A DNA stretch of 64,000 nt from Polyodon spathula (lineage: Eukaryota; Chordata; Actinopteri; Acipenseriformes; Polyodontidae), in NCBI RefSeq assembly GCF_017654505.1, contig NC_054570.1, positions 854,074 through 918,073 on the forward strand, in the 5' to 3' direction. Numbering within the stretch: position 1 is the first letter of the stretch; every line of letters begins with the position of its first letter. The notes below the pieces were generated by a model. The model was given only the letters and a program-made list of their open reading frames with translations, searched no databases and had not been told where the DNA came from. Shown here in pieces: positions 52,962 to 64,000 of the stretch. The position numbers were made by a program, and so were the translations under genes.

Positions 52962-55900
52962 ATGGGGTTGAAGAAGGAGGTGGTGCAGCTTTGTGCTTTA
53001 GCAGCGCTGTTCTACAGTAAGTACTGAACTGGTCTGAAGTTACGTATAGGTTATGTATAGAGTCTAGAGAGGAACGTCATGTGTACAAACTTGAACACGT
53101 TGCTTTTTTTTTATTAATACAGCTTTTTTGCATTTAATATTGATGTGATTTAATAGCCTATATGGTTTTCCCAAAGTTGTCCAGGGGTAGATTTAAGCAC
53201 TCTCTCACTCAGATATGGTTTAATTTATTATTTAAGTCCTACCCATACCACAGTGTGCAATAGCGAAGGTATTTTTTTCCTGTCCTACATTTATCAGCAC
53301 ATTTTATTTCTGAGTTAAAAGATTTTAGTTGATCGAACCCCAGCCAAAATCAATTTGACTCAATATGCTCTAAAAAGAACTTGCCTTGACTTTCCCAATA
53401 TATTTCCTAATATTTATTATGCATGTCATTTTTGTCAGGTGTCTGTTCTATAAGCACAGCTGGGACCAAGTTTGCGACAGTCATCACTGAGAATTATTCT
53501 AATGCATATGGGCCATCCACGTCTAGCCTGGTGTTTACTGCACAGTCCCTTGGCACAACCATAGTGACAGTCTTTGGCCCAGGCCCTAGATTTCCCCTCA
53601 ATCTGGAGATTAACTCAATAGAAAGCAAAGTTATTTCACTCCCAGGAAACGTGGAGGTCGCGGGCACTGTCAAGTCCTCCAATACCATTGTAATCGAGTC
53701 CAGCAAACCCATCACTGTTGTTCTGCTGAACTCCAAGCCCAAAACAGCAGATTCCACTGTTGTGTACCCTATAAATGAATGGGGAGTAGAGTACTTTGCC
53801 CTCACCCCAGATTATCAGAAAGCCTCCAAACAGTTTGCCATCATAAATGCAGAACAGCCAAACACCGTTGAGGTGGATCTGAAAGGGGACGTGAGATTTG
53901 AAGGGAAACAATATACAGCAGGTACAAAACTCACTGTGTCCCTTTCAAAGTTTGAAAGCTTTCAATTGCAGAGTTCTAACGACTTGTCGGGCACTAGAAT
54001 CAAGAGTGAGAAACCAGTAGCTGTAATCACTGGTCACACATGTTCAATGAAAAACTCTAATTGCAATACCCTTGTTCAGCAGCTGTTGCCCGTACCACAA
54101 TGGGGAACTACCTTCATTGTGCCTCCTCTCCCTTATCAGAACGATTTTGATCTAGTTTATGTAACTGCATCCCAGCAAACCAATTTCCAGATCCAATCTG
54201 GAAGTGAACTCAAGTCACTAGCTTTAGATCGTGGACAAAGTATTTCACTTCCAATAAGCCTCCACAAACCCCTATATATACATGCTTCAGCAGGCATACA
54301 GGTCTTGTATTACTGCACTGGCGGTAGAGTAGGTGGTCAAATGTTTGACCCGTTTTTGATGAATATTCTCCCCACTGACACATTTTGCCAAAAATATTCT
54401 GTACAAGGCCATGAAGGGTTTACAAGTCAAGCAATGGTTGTGTCAAAGACCGCAGACATCTCAGGAATTATGTTTGATAAGAAAGTTCAAAGCCTTGTTT
54501 GGACTCCGATCCCGGGCACAGAATTCTCTTGGGCACTCTCTGACTTTGGATCCCAGCCCATACAACACGTTGTGGAGCACCCTACTGCTGCCATTGGAGT
54601 CTACAGCATAGGAAAAGCTGACCAGAATGCATATGGATCTTCTGCACCTTGTTACAATCATTGTAAGTACAAGGATGTCATTAACAATGATTTTGGGCTC
54701 TGTGTTTCATTGGGTGAGAATTTGTTTTTATCTGCTTGGGTATAAAAAACAGGCCTGATCTGTTATACTGATCCTTTGCTGTACCATAGCAGCATGAAGA
54801 CATGTGACAGACACTCAAAGTACTGGGGGTGGGGAAAGACTGCTCTCACCATGTCCTACTTGTTTCTTGAATCTTTCTTGAATCAAGCCCTTGATACCAA
54901 AAGTCCTAAGCTGACATGTCCGACTTTGTGTTCCTCAGACTGTCAGTGATCTGAATGGAGCAAGCTTTGGACAGATTGTTCTTGCAAAGCAGATGTGTTA
55001 CTGGTGAATTGTGAGACTTCTTAAAATACATTAGATGTTCATAATTAAAAAAAGTATAAAGCATTTTTTATATGTAATGGAATGCATTTACCAAACAAAT
55101 GTGCAGAGCCACTGAGACACTCCTTCAAAGTCCTATTTACAGAGTTAGGACAGAAGGTTCTAGATATTTTTTACACAGAGAGAATGGAATGGGTTATCTA
55201 ACCATGTGGTTGATGCCGAATCATAGGAATCCTTTAGGAGACAACTTGAAAAAGTTTAGAGATCAACCAACAGCTGGGAACCGGATGAGTATAGAGCAGA
55301 CAAATGGTCATCTCTCATTTGTAAATTTCTTCTGTTCATCAGTTTGATTGTTCGAATGTTTTTTTCCACAGCGGACTGTCTGGAGATCACAGATGGGATC
55401 CAATATGCCACACTCATCACACAAAATTATTTGCCAGGCAATGATCCCCAGTTTAACTTGTCTATTTCCGCTCGCTCTGCAGCTGCCACTCAAGTATCTA
55501 TAAATGTACACATGCCTGGTTTTCCTATGTGTCTTGAACTTGAACAAAGCAGGAGCCAAGTGATTTCACTTCCCCAGACCCTGGAGGTCCAAGGTAGTGT
55601 CAGGTCCTCTAACATGATTGTTATCACATCACAGAAGCCCTTGTCATCCATTCTTATGAACTACAAGACCCGCACAGCAGACACCACCATTGTATACCCT
55701 GTTACAGACTGGGGTAATGAGTATTATGTGGTTACTCCAAACTATGGGGATCTCTCCAAGCTTTTTGCTATCATGAATTTGGAAAACTCAAACTCTGTTG
55801 ATGTGTACCTCACAGGGAAAGTGACCTTTAACCAGATAACATACATAAAAGGGAGTAAACTCACAATCTTTCTTTCCAAGTATGAGAGTGTTCAGCTAAT

Positions 55901-58900
55901 GAGCATGGACGACCTTTCAGGCACAAAGATTGTTTCCACTAAACCTGTCGGTGTAATAGCGGGCCACGTGTGTTCCAATCTCAATGTTAGGTGCAACGTT
56001 CTCTTTGAGCAGCTGCTACCTGTAACCAGGTGGGGATCATCCTTTATTGTACCACCTCAACCTTATCAGAGGAAGGATGACTATGTTTATGTTGCTGCCT
56101 CGCAGTCCACTGATGTTCTAATTCAGTATGGAGATAAAAAGGATTCCAAACAGCTCAAAAGTGGAGAGGTTATCTCTTTGAAAATAGACGGAACCACTCC
56201 CCTTTACATCACAGCATCCCGAAGTATCCAGGTCATGTTCTACAGTACTGGAGGATCAAGAGGCGAGTGGGGCTTTGATACATTTTTAATGAACGTTGTC
56301 CCAACCAACTTGTTTTGCAGTAAATACTTTATTCAAGGCTACGACAAATTTGAAAACCGATTACTGGTTGTGGCAAAACCTTCAGACATCTCAGAAATAC
56401 GCTTTGATAACCAGTTGCTGTTGAAAACGGTCACGTGGGCCCCAGTAAAAGGCACTGAATATTCCTGGGCTCATATTGAATATGGTCAGGAGGAAAAACC
56501 ACACTACATAGAGCATCCAAAATCTTCATTTGGTGTCTACAGCATTGGGACAGTATTATATAATGGATATGGATCCCCTGCACCTTGTGCAATAGACTGT
56601 AAGTATGGCAACTACATTTTATTTTATTTGATGGGGGGGGGGGTTGCTTTTGCTGATGCAAATATTAAGATTTATATCAAACATCTGAAATGCCAAAATT
56701 TTGATAATAAACCTTAATAGGAGATAATACTAATATTTAGAAAAAAATGAAAATGGACAAATGATTTACTGCTGTGTTTAGGGCCCAATATCTCGGAAAA
56801 TCCAGAAGTAAACAGTTCCAGACCCCTTTGAACAAAGTCTAAGAGCTAATTGACATTCTTACACTTTTCTGATGCCTCGTTCTCATTTCCTATGTAAGTG
56901 CTTTGCAAACATGCTCCTTGTTTTGACCACTCCATTATTCCAGCTGTACCCATAGACTCCTGTGAAAACAAGCAGTGCAGGACAGGAGAAAAGTGTCAGC
57001 CAGTAAACGGCCAGGCTACGTGTGTCCCAGTATCCAAGGCAGAATGTATCGCTTGGGGAGACCCACATTACCGCACCTTCGATGGACGAAGCTTCGATTT
57101 CCAGGGCACCTGTACCTACACCATCGCCAAGACTTGCGGGAATGAAACCCTGCCCAGCTTCAATATCGAGGCAAAGAACGAAAACCGGGGTAGCACACAA
57201 GTGGCCTACTTAAAACATGTCAACGTCCAGGTCTATGGCTTAACGATAACTATGGCCAAATCTGAAAATGGCAGAGTGAGGGTAAGAACTATGTAGTCAA
57301 TACTGAGTGTCACTGAAAAAAAAAAAAAAAATCTTATGACCATGTGGATTTCTCCACAATTAATTGACATTTGAAAAGTGTGCTCCATAGAGCTCTGTGT
57401 CTTTTTCACAAACCATCACATTTCTAGCAATATAAATAACTGTTTTGTTTTCTATTTCAGGTCAATCAGAACATGTATTACTTGCCCAGCACGCTGCAGG
57501 AAGGAAAAGTAAAAATCTATCAAAGTGGAGGCCACGCTGTTCTGGACACCGATTTTGGTCTCAGGTTGTCATATGACTGGAACCACCACCTCACTGTGTC
57601 TATCACAAGCACCTTCCTTGGTCAGCTGTGTGGTCTATGTGGTAATTACAATGGTGACTCAAAAGATGATTTCGTAATGGTGGATGGAAAAGAGGCCAAC
57701 AATGCTGCGTCCTTTGGGACAAGCTGGAAAGTTAAAGATGATGATCCTGCATGCTGGGATGACTGCAAGGGAGAGTGCAAGACCTGCGAGTCCAACCTCA
57801 TCTCCAAGTACCAGGGACAGGAGAGCTGTGGTCTGCTGGCCAAAGTTGATGGGCCTTTCAGGGACTGTCATGCAGTCATCAAACCAGAGCTCTTTATGGA
57901 CGGCTGTGTCTACGATGTGTGTTTGAATGACGGCTTTAGGGTTTTCCTCTGTCAGGCTTTGAAGACCTATGCAGATGCTTGCCAGGCAAGGGGAGTTGAA
58001 GTATACAACTGGAGAAAGCAGTCCCAATGTCGTGAGTATCCAGGCTGCACAATCATCCAATATTTAAATTAACATGTTATGAACAGTACTTACAAAACAT
58101 ATCAATGTATGCAAAAGGGATTAAATATATGCATGCGCTACATTCACTTTTTGAAGACGAGAGACTTGTATAGGCACTGAATTCCATTTTATTCTGTCTT
58201 GTCCCTGTAGCTCTGACATGTCCTCCCAACAGTCACTACGAGTCCTGTGGCAGTGCCTGTCCTGCATCCTGCTCCAACCCTAGTGCTTCTGTCAACTGCA
58301 AGTTGCCCTGCACCGAGACCTGCCAGTGTAACGAAGGCTTCGTTCTCAGTGCTGGAGAGTGTGTGCCTGTCAAGAAATGTGGCTGCACCTACCAGGGCCG
58401 ATACTACCCACCTGGGGTCAGACTCTGGTCTGACAATAGCTGCGAGCAATCATGCATCTGTGACGCAGGCACTGGCAAAGTTCAGTGCAGAAACACAAAA
58501 TGCAAGCCCTTCGAAGTTTGTAAGGTAGTTAAAGGAGTAAGGGATTGTTATTCCAACAGAAAGGCAACGTGCAGTGCCAGTGGGGACCCGCACTACATCT
58601 CCTTTGATGGACGCAAGTTTGACTTCCAGGGAACCTGCTTCTACCAGCTAGCAGCTGTCTGCAATTCCACTGATGAACTGGAGAAGTTCCAGGTGCAGGT
58701 GCAGAATGAGCACCGAGGCAATAAGGCTGTGGCTTACACACGGCTCGTACAAGTCAACGTGTACGGCCACATCATCATCATCAGCACAGACCATGCAGGG
58801 AAGGTCCAGGTGAGTGTTTGTGTCTAATGTATATTCTTAGATACAAACTGACAATTTAGGGATTTCCCTCATTCAAACTCTTACAGAGGTAATACATGCT

Positions 58901-61900
58901 TTACTGGCACAGAGCTGCATTTTAGAGGGATGTGTAATATAATTTTATTTGATGATTTTTTGTATGATTACATTAATGTTGATTATATTTTCCTACTTTA
59001 CTAATAAACTAGGTGGACAACCTGTGGGAGAACCTACCCTTGAGCATAGAAGACAACAGATTATCAATCCAAAGCAAAGGCTGGAAAGCCATCATTCAGA
59101 CCGGTTTCGGATTGGAGGTGACTTTCGACTGGAACAGCCGAGTGACAGTCACTGTACCTGAAAGTTATGCAGGCGCTATGTGCGGTCTGTGTGGAAACTA
59201 TAACCAGGATGGCAAGGATGACTTGACTATGAAGAACGGGCAGCTGACCCAAGTCCCAGCAGAGTTTGGAGCGAGCTGGAAGACAGAAAACATCCCCGGC
59301 TGCAGTGACCAGTGCAAAGGAACGTGTCCAAACTGCGATGTCACTCAGAAACGTCAATATGAGACCAATGCATACTGTGGCATAATGACGGATCCGACTG
59401 GGCCGTTCAGAGATTGCCATGCCAAGGTGCCCCCTACATATTTCTTCGATGACTGTGTGTTTGATGCCTGCCTCTACAAGGGCATGCAGACTGTTGTGTG
59501 TAAGGCTATTAGTGGCTACGTCACCAAATGTCAGGAGGCTGGAGCCCAGGTTTATGCATGGAGAAAAGACACATTTTGCGGTAAGTGTAGTTTTTATTTC
59601 AATCTTCTGTAAAAAGTATAGTCCTACTTGAAACAGTTTATGGATTATTTGAATTTTACTCCCCTCAGCTCCTGTCTGTCCTCAAAACAGCCACTATGAG
59701 TTGTGTGCCAGTGGATGCCCATCAACGTGTGCCAGTCTCACCACTGGCACCCAGTGCGATGCTTTGTGTGAGGAAGGATGCCAGTGTAATGAGGGATTCA
59801 TTCTCAGTGGAGTCCAGTGTGTTCCCATTGCCCAGTGTGGCTGCATGTACAGTGGCCGCTACTACAAGGCTGGGGAAATGTTTTTCCCTGATGGATTGTG
59901 CACGAGTCAGTGCACGTGCGGTGCCAGTGGAGCTGTGCAGTGCCAGCCAATCACATGCGGGGAGAACGAGGCGTGCCAAGTAAAGAATGGTGTGCAGGGA
60001 TGCCATCCCCTAGGGGAGGGGAAGTGCACTGCTTCTGGGGACCCACACTACACCTCATTCGATGGGCTGAAATTCGACTTCCAGGGCACCTGCACCTACA
60101 CACTGGCAAAGCTCCTGTACACGAACGGCAGTCTTACACCTTTTGAAGTGCAGGTGGAGAATGAGAGCTATGGCAAAACGAAGGTGGCTGTCACTAGAAT
60201 GGTGGTCACTAAGGTGAATGGTTACAGCATCACTATGGAGCAGAAGGTCCAATGGAGAGTGAAGGTGAGCTGAGATGGAAGAGTATCTCTTCTGCCATGT
60301 TTTGTTATTATGCAGGAAAGCACTATTTGAGAGGTCCTGTCATTCAAAACACAAGCACAAACATTGCGTGCCTGCAATTGTTCCTAAATCGGTCTTTAAT
60401 GAATCAGGCATTTTTGTTGGATGCAATGAACAAAATATTGTATTTAGTCTAGAAACAACTTGTCCCTTTCTGTATAGTTAATATTCCCAATTAAAGAATC
60501 TGAATGCTTAATGAATCTTTCTGTTTCCACTATTTTTCAGTTTCCTTACAAGATTAAATATTTTCTTTTAATTAAAGATATCCCAATCATTTTCAGGTGA
60601 ATGGAATCAATACAAACCTACCCCTGAAACTGGACGATGGAAAGGTTTCCGTGATCCAGCAGGGTAAAAACATCATCCTTCAGACAGAGTTTGGGCTGAA
60701 GGTCCTCTACGATTTGGTGTACTACGTGCAGGTGACCGTCCCTGGCAACTACCGGAACAAGGTAGGCGGACTTTGTGGCAACTTCAACGGCAACAAAAAG
60801 GATGAGTTTGCACTGCAGGGTGGCGGACTCACAGAGAACGTCAATGCCTTCGGGGCCAGCTGGCAAGTCTTTGTAGAAGGAGCCAAGTGCAACCATGGCT
60901 GTGACCAGGACTGCCCCCGGTGTGACGAAACCAACAAGACCAAGTATAGCAAAGCAGACAGCTGTGGGATCATCTCCTCCACAACGGGCCCCTTCGCAGC
61001 CTGCCGCTCCGTCATCAGTCCTGACATTTACTTTGAAAACTGTGTCTTTGATGTATGCGTCACCGACGGGCTGAGGGACATCCTCTGTAGGAATCTGGAA
61101 GCCTACACTGCTGCCTGCCAGGATGCTGGAGTCATCATCAAGCCCTGGAGGAACGATGGGTTCTGCTGTAAGCAATTCATTGTTTATCTTGTTGCAATTG
61201 ATATAATGAGTATGTTACACTGGTGTTTTAAGAGTATTGAATTAACTGGGGCTTTTTTAATGTATTTTAAGTATTTCTATGTCTCATTTTAGCAATGACT
61301 TGTCCAAAGAACAGCCAGTACGAGGTTTGTGCGGACACCTGTGGCAGTGCTTGTGCAAGTATCATCGCCCCCCTCACCTGCACATCTCAGTGTTATGAGG
61401 GCTGCCAGTGTGACCCTGGCTTTGTGTTTGATGGGGAACAGTGTGTATCCTCTGGAAACTGTGGTTGTTCGCACAACGGGAGATACATGAAGGTCAGCCC
61501 CATTCCTCGTCTTTTATTGTGAAATTTTTTGGTGACTGCAAATTTGTTTATGAAGCTATTTGGTTGCGACAGAGGATATCAATAGCAATTTCCTTTCAAA
61601 CAGTAATTCCTCTTGCAACAGAAAATATTTCATTGTGGATTATAAAACCAGTTCCTGTGCCGCTGCATGGCCTCTAGCAGAGCGAGATCCTGTACAGTGT
61701 GATCTATCTCTAGATTCCTGCTCAATTTGACCCCGTTACAATGTACTCCCTTTTCTTCCCAGGTTGGGGAGTCCCTGATGTCTGCAGACTGCTCCAGGAA
61801 GTGCACATGTAACCCCAAGGGAGCGGTGAGCTGTGAGACAATCCAATGCACCACAGGGTGTGCTGTGCACAACGGAGCCCAGATCTGTTTAGATGAGCGT

Positions 61901-64000
61901 GAGTTTGATAATGGCACTGCTGGCTTTAATGGTGGAAGGAAAGGACAGCATGGTGCTGAATTGTGATGGTAATAACAGATCTGTGCCTTACTCTGGTAGG
62001 CCATCCTGCTGCTGCTGAATCTTGTGTAAAGATGGTGGCAGTAGAGAGATAAAAGGCATTCCTTTAATCTTGGTGACTCCTGCATAACTTCAGTTGTTTC
62101 TACACAAAATGTCTTCGATGTTGGAACGTTTGCATGCTCCTGGTATTACCTTTATCTTAATTGTGATCTTTGAGATGATGTGGTCTATTCTTTTTTCTGC
62201 TCCGACTTACTCTCCTACCTTGGCAATTTAATTAATCCTAACCTACTTCTCCTTTCCTACCCACCTGCAGTTGTGGATCTATGCAAAAAGAAGCAGTGCA
62301 GGAACGGGGAAACGTGCCAACAAGTGGACAACCAGGCTGTGTGCTTACCACTATCGAAAGCGGAGTGTATCGCTTGGGGAGACCCACATTACCGCACCTT
62401 CGATGGACGAAGCTTCGATTTCCAGGGCACCTGTACCTACACCATCGCCAAGACTTGCGGGAATGAAACCCTGCCCAGCTTCAATATCGAGGCAAAGAAC
62501 GAAAACCGGGGTAGCACACAAGTGGCCTACTTAAAACATGTCAACGTCCAGGTCTATGGCTTAACGATAACTATGGCCAAATCTGAAAATGGCAGAGTGA
62601 GGGTAAGAACTATGTAGTCAATACTGAGTGTCACTGAAAAAAAAAAAAAAAATCTTATGACCATGTGGATTTCTCCACAATTAATTGACATTTGAAAAGT
62701 GTGCTCCATAGAGCTCTGTGTCTTTTTCACAAACCATCACATTTCTAGCAATATAAATAACTGTTTTGTTTTCTATTTCAGGTCAATCAGAACATGTATT
62801 ACTTGCCCAGCACGCTGCAGGAAGGAAAAGTAAAAATCTATCAAAGTGGAGGCCACGCTGTTCTGGACACCGATTTTGGTCTCAGGTTGTCATATGACTG
62901 GAACCACCACCTCACTGTGTCTATCACAAGCACCTTCCTTGGTCAGCTGTGTGGTCTATGTGGTAATTACAATGGTGACTCAAAAGATGATTTCGTAATG
63001 GTGGATGGAAAAGAGGCCAACAATGCTGCGTCCTTTGGGACAAGCTGGAAAGTTAAAGATGATGATCCTGCATGCTGGGATGACTGCAAGGGAGAGTGCA
63101 AGACCTGCGAGTCCAACCTCATCTCCAAGTACCAGGGACAGGAGAGCTGTGGTCTGCTGGCCAAAGTTGATGGGCCTTTCAGGGACTGTCATGCAGTCAT
63201 CAAACCAGAGCTCTTTATGGACGGCTGTGTCTACGATGTGTGTTTGAATGACGGCTTTAGGGTTTTCCTCTGTCAGGCTTTGAAGACCTATGCAGATGCT
63301 TGCCAGGCAAGGGGAGTTGAAGTATACAACTGGAGAAAGCAGTCCCAATGTCGTGAGTATCCAGGCTGCACAATCATCCAATATTTAAATTAACATGTTA
63401 TGAACAGTACTTACAAAACATATCAATGTATGCAAAAGGGATTAAATATATGCATGCGCTACATTCACTTTTTGAAGACGAGAGACTTGTATAGGCACTG
63501 AATTCCATTTTATTCTGTCTTGTCCCTGTAGCTCTGACATGTCCTCCCAACAGTCACTACGAGTCCTGTGGCAGTGCCTGTCCTGCATCCTGCTCCAACC
63601 CTAGTGCTTCTGTCAACTGCAAGCTGCCCTGCACCGAGACCTGCCAGTGTAACGAAGGCTTCGTTCTCAGTGCTGGAGAGTGTGTGCCTGTCAAGAAATG
63701 TGGCTGCACCTACCAGGGCCGATACTACCCACCTGGGGTCAGACTCTGGTCTGACAATAGCTGCGAGCAATCATGCATCTGTGACGCAGGCACTGGCAAA
63801 GTTCAGTGCAGAAACACAAAATGCAAGCCCTTCGAAGTTTGTAAGGTAGTTAAAGGAGTAAGGGATTGTTATTCCAACAGAAAGGCAACGTGCAGTGCCA
63901 GTGGGGACCCGCACTACATCTCCTTTGATGGACGCAAGTTTGACTTCCAGGGAACCTGCTTCTACCAGCTAGCAGCTGTCTGCAATTCCACTGATGAACT
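52962..64000 (+). CDS. FCGBP-like secreted VWD-domain protein, partial (3' end beyond window)
   Basis: Exons: 52962-53016 (leader MGLKKEVVQLCALAALFYS), 53439-54662, 55372-56598, 56944-57281, 57461-58031, 58211-58809, 59013-59580, 59669-60264, 60597-61167, 61293-61492, 61763-61898, 62271-62602, 62782-63352 and 63532 onward. All junctions keep frame, with phases alternating 1 and 0. Domain order: signal peptide, two IgGFcBP_N domains, then repeated modules of VWD (GDPHY near each start), C8 and TIL. The family (IgG Fc-binding protein, zonadhesin, mucins) forms disulphide-linked mucus components. GDPH sites undergo autocatalytic cleavage between Asp and Pro, and five GDPHY sites are visible. The fish gene family is large, so I give the family name, not a strict orthologue. 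It differs from human FCGBP in having two N-terminal IgGFcBP_N domains. Like human FCGBP it shows near-identical multi-VWD repeats. Confidence 0.92.
53439..54662 (+). other. IgGFcBP_N domain 1 (single exon)
   Basis: 408-codon exon in phase 1/1. Features typical of the family's N-terminal domain: GTKFATVITENY at the start, KVISLPGNVEV, TADSTVVYPINEWGVEYF, the DLSGTRIKSEKPVAVITGH motif and EHPTAAIGVYSIG near the end. It shares this layout with the next exon. Confidence 0.9.
55095..55335 (+). mobile_element. LINE 3'-end remnant
   Basis: In the intron between the two IgGFcBP_N exons. Degraded match to the tail of the LINE at 11445-12475: the region with ttacagagttaggacagaag, ttttttacacagagagaatg and ctctcatttgtaaatttctt parallels 12275-12460 there. 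No intact frame. Confidence 0.65.
55372..56598 (+). other. IgGFcBP_N domain 2 (single exon)
   Basis: 409-codon exon, collinear with the previous one: GIQYATLITQNY, QVISLPQTLEV, TADTTIVYPVTDWGNEYYV, DLSGTKIVSTKPVGVIAGH and EHPKSSFGVYSIG. The two domains are clearly homologous but diverged, so the duplication is old. Exon length and phase are conserved. Confidence 0.9.
56944..58031 (+). other. VWD module D1 (Cys-rich linker, VWD, C8)
   Basis: Exons 56944-57281 and 57461-58031. A short Cys-rich stretch (CENKQCRTGEKCQ) is followed by AWGDPHYRTFDGRSFDFQG, CGLCGNYNGD and the C8 region (CGLLAKVDGPFRDCH, FMDGCVYDVCL). The CGLCG vicinal-cysteine motif is intact. Confidence 0.9.
57045..58679 (+). repeat. 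1635-bp segment duplicated at 62366-64000
   Basis: Offset is 5321 bp. Exons and both introns match, including a 16-A run (57315 and 62637) and intron sequence. One mismatch was found by eye (58303 T versus 63624 C, silent Leu). The left boundary is abrupt, inside the VWD exon. The right boundary lies beyond the window. Confidence 0.93.
58211..59580 (+). other. TIL + VWD module D2 with C8
   Basis: Exons 58211-58809 and 59013-59580. The TIL domain starts LTCPPNSHYESCGSAC; the VWD contains ASGDPHYISFDGRKFDFQG and CGLCGNYNQD; C8 includes CGIMTDPTGPFRDCH. Confidence 0.9.
59669..61167 (+). other. TIL + VWD module D3 with C8; CGLCG altered
   Basis: Exons 59669-60264 and 60597-61167. TIL starts PVCPQNSHYELCASGC; VWD contains ASGDPHYTSFDGLKFDFQG. 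Where D1, D2 and D4 have CGLCG, this module reads GGLCG (Gly codon GGC at 60764-60766). C8 includes CGIISSTTGPFAACR. Confidence 0.9.
61293..61898 (+). other. TIL domain split over two exons
   Basis: Exons 61293-61492 and 61763-61898 encode a TIL-type Cys-rich domain (MTCPKNSQYEVCADTC, GCQCDPGFVF). The phase-0 intron inside it is not present in the other TIL exons. It joins directly to the Cys-rich linker of the next triplet. Confidence 0.85.
62271..63352 (+). other. VWD module D4 (repeat of D1)
   Basis: Exons 62271-62602 and 62782-63352. The linker (CKKKQCRNGETCQQVDNQ) is clearly diverged from that of D1. From the codon for Cys in AECIAWGDPHY (62366 onward) the sequence is identical to D1, intron included. 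Confidence 0.92.
63532..64000 (+). other. TIL + VWD module D5 (repeat of D2), cut by window end
   Basis: Corresponds to 58211-58679 with one silent T/C difference (58303 versus 63624). By comparison with D2 this exon should continue about 130 bp past the window. Confidence 0.9.

Overview
This is a vertebrate nuclear window with small exons, GT-AG introns, dense microsatellites, LINE remnants and Tc1-like MITEs. The gene content and repeat style point to a ray-finned fish, and a non-teleost such as a sturgeon or paddlefish is my guess (inference only). All gene models were built by hand from splice sites, reading phase and recognised protein motifs.

Layout, left to right. 1-2245: complex tandem repeats, including a ~112-bp segment (1836-1947) that reads as the complement of the local repeat without being reversed. 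2290-4948 (-): 5' part of an immunoglobulin V-C1 receptor gene (leader, V, C1). 7721-10423 (+): FXYD1 (phospholemman). 11445-12475: dead non-LTR retrotransposon 3' end. 13435-17398 (+): FXYD7. 18844-19338: 45-bp tandem array. 21708-26040 (-): NFKBID (IkB-delta/IkBNS), complete at the C-terminus, first exon not found. 35595-36713 (+): HCST (DAP10). 40170-43961 (+): TYROBP (DAP12). 43962-52961: gene-poor, repeat-rich DNA. 52962 to the window end (+): FCGBP-like gel-forming mucin relative with two IgGFcBP_N domains and at least five VWD modules, running off the right edge.

FXYD1-FXYD7-NFKBID-HCST-TYROBP is the same gene set found on human 19q13.1, so this is an ancient linkage block. HCST and TYROBP are the two transmembrane signalling adaptors (YINM and ITAM) used by activating immune receptors. 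NFKBID is an atypical nuclear IkB of lymphoid and myeloid cells. The Ig V-C1 gene is a possible receptor in the same block. FXYD1 and FXYD7 are small regulators of the Na,K-ATPase. The FCGBP-like gene contains a 1635-bp stretch, introns included, repeated 5321 bp downstream with one silent mismatch seen by eye.

Most notable items: the parallel (unreversed) complement at 1836-1947; the near-perfect VWD duplication; the tandem IgGFcBP_N domains; an OCA-like peptide in the long N-terminal region of NFKBID; and loss of the invariant Asp of the PFxYD motif in FXYD1.
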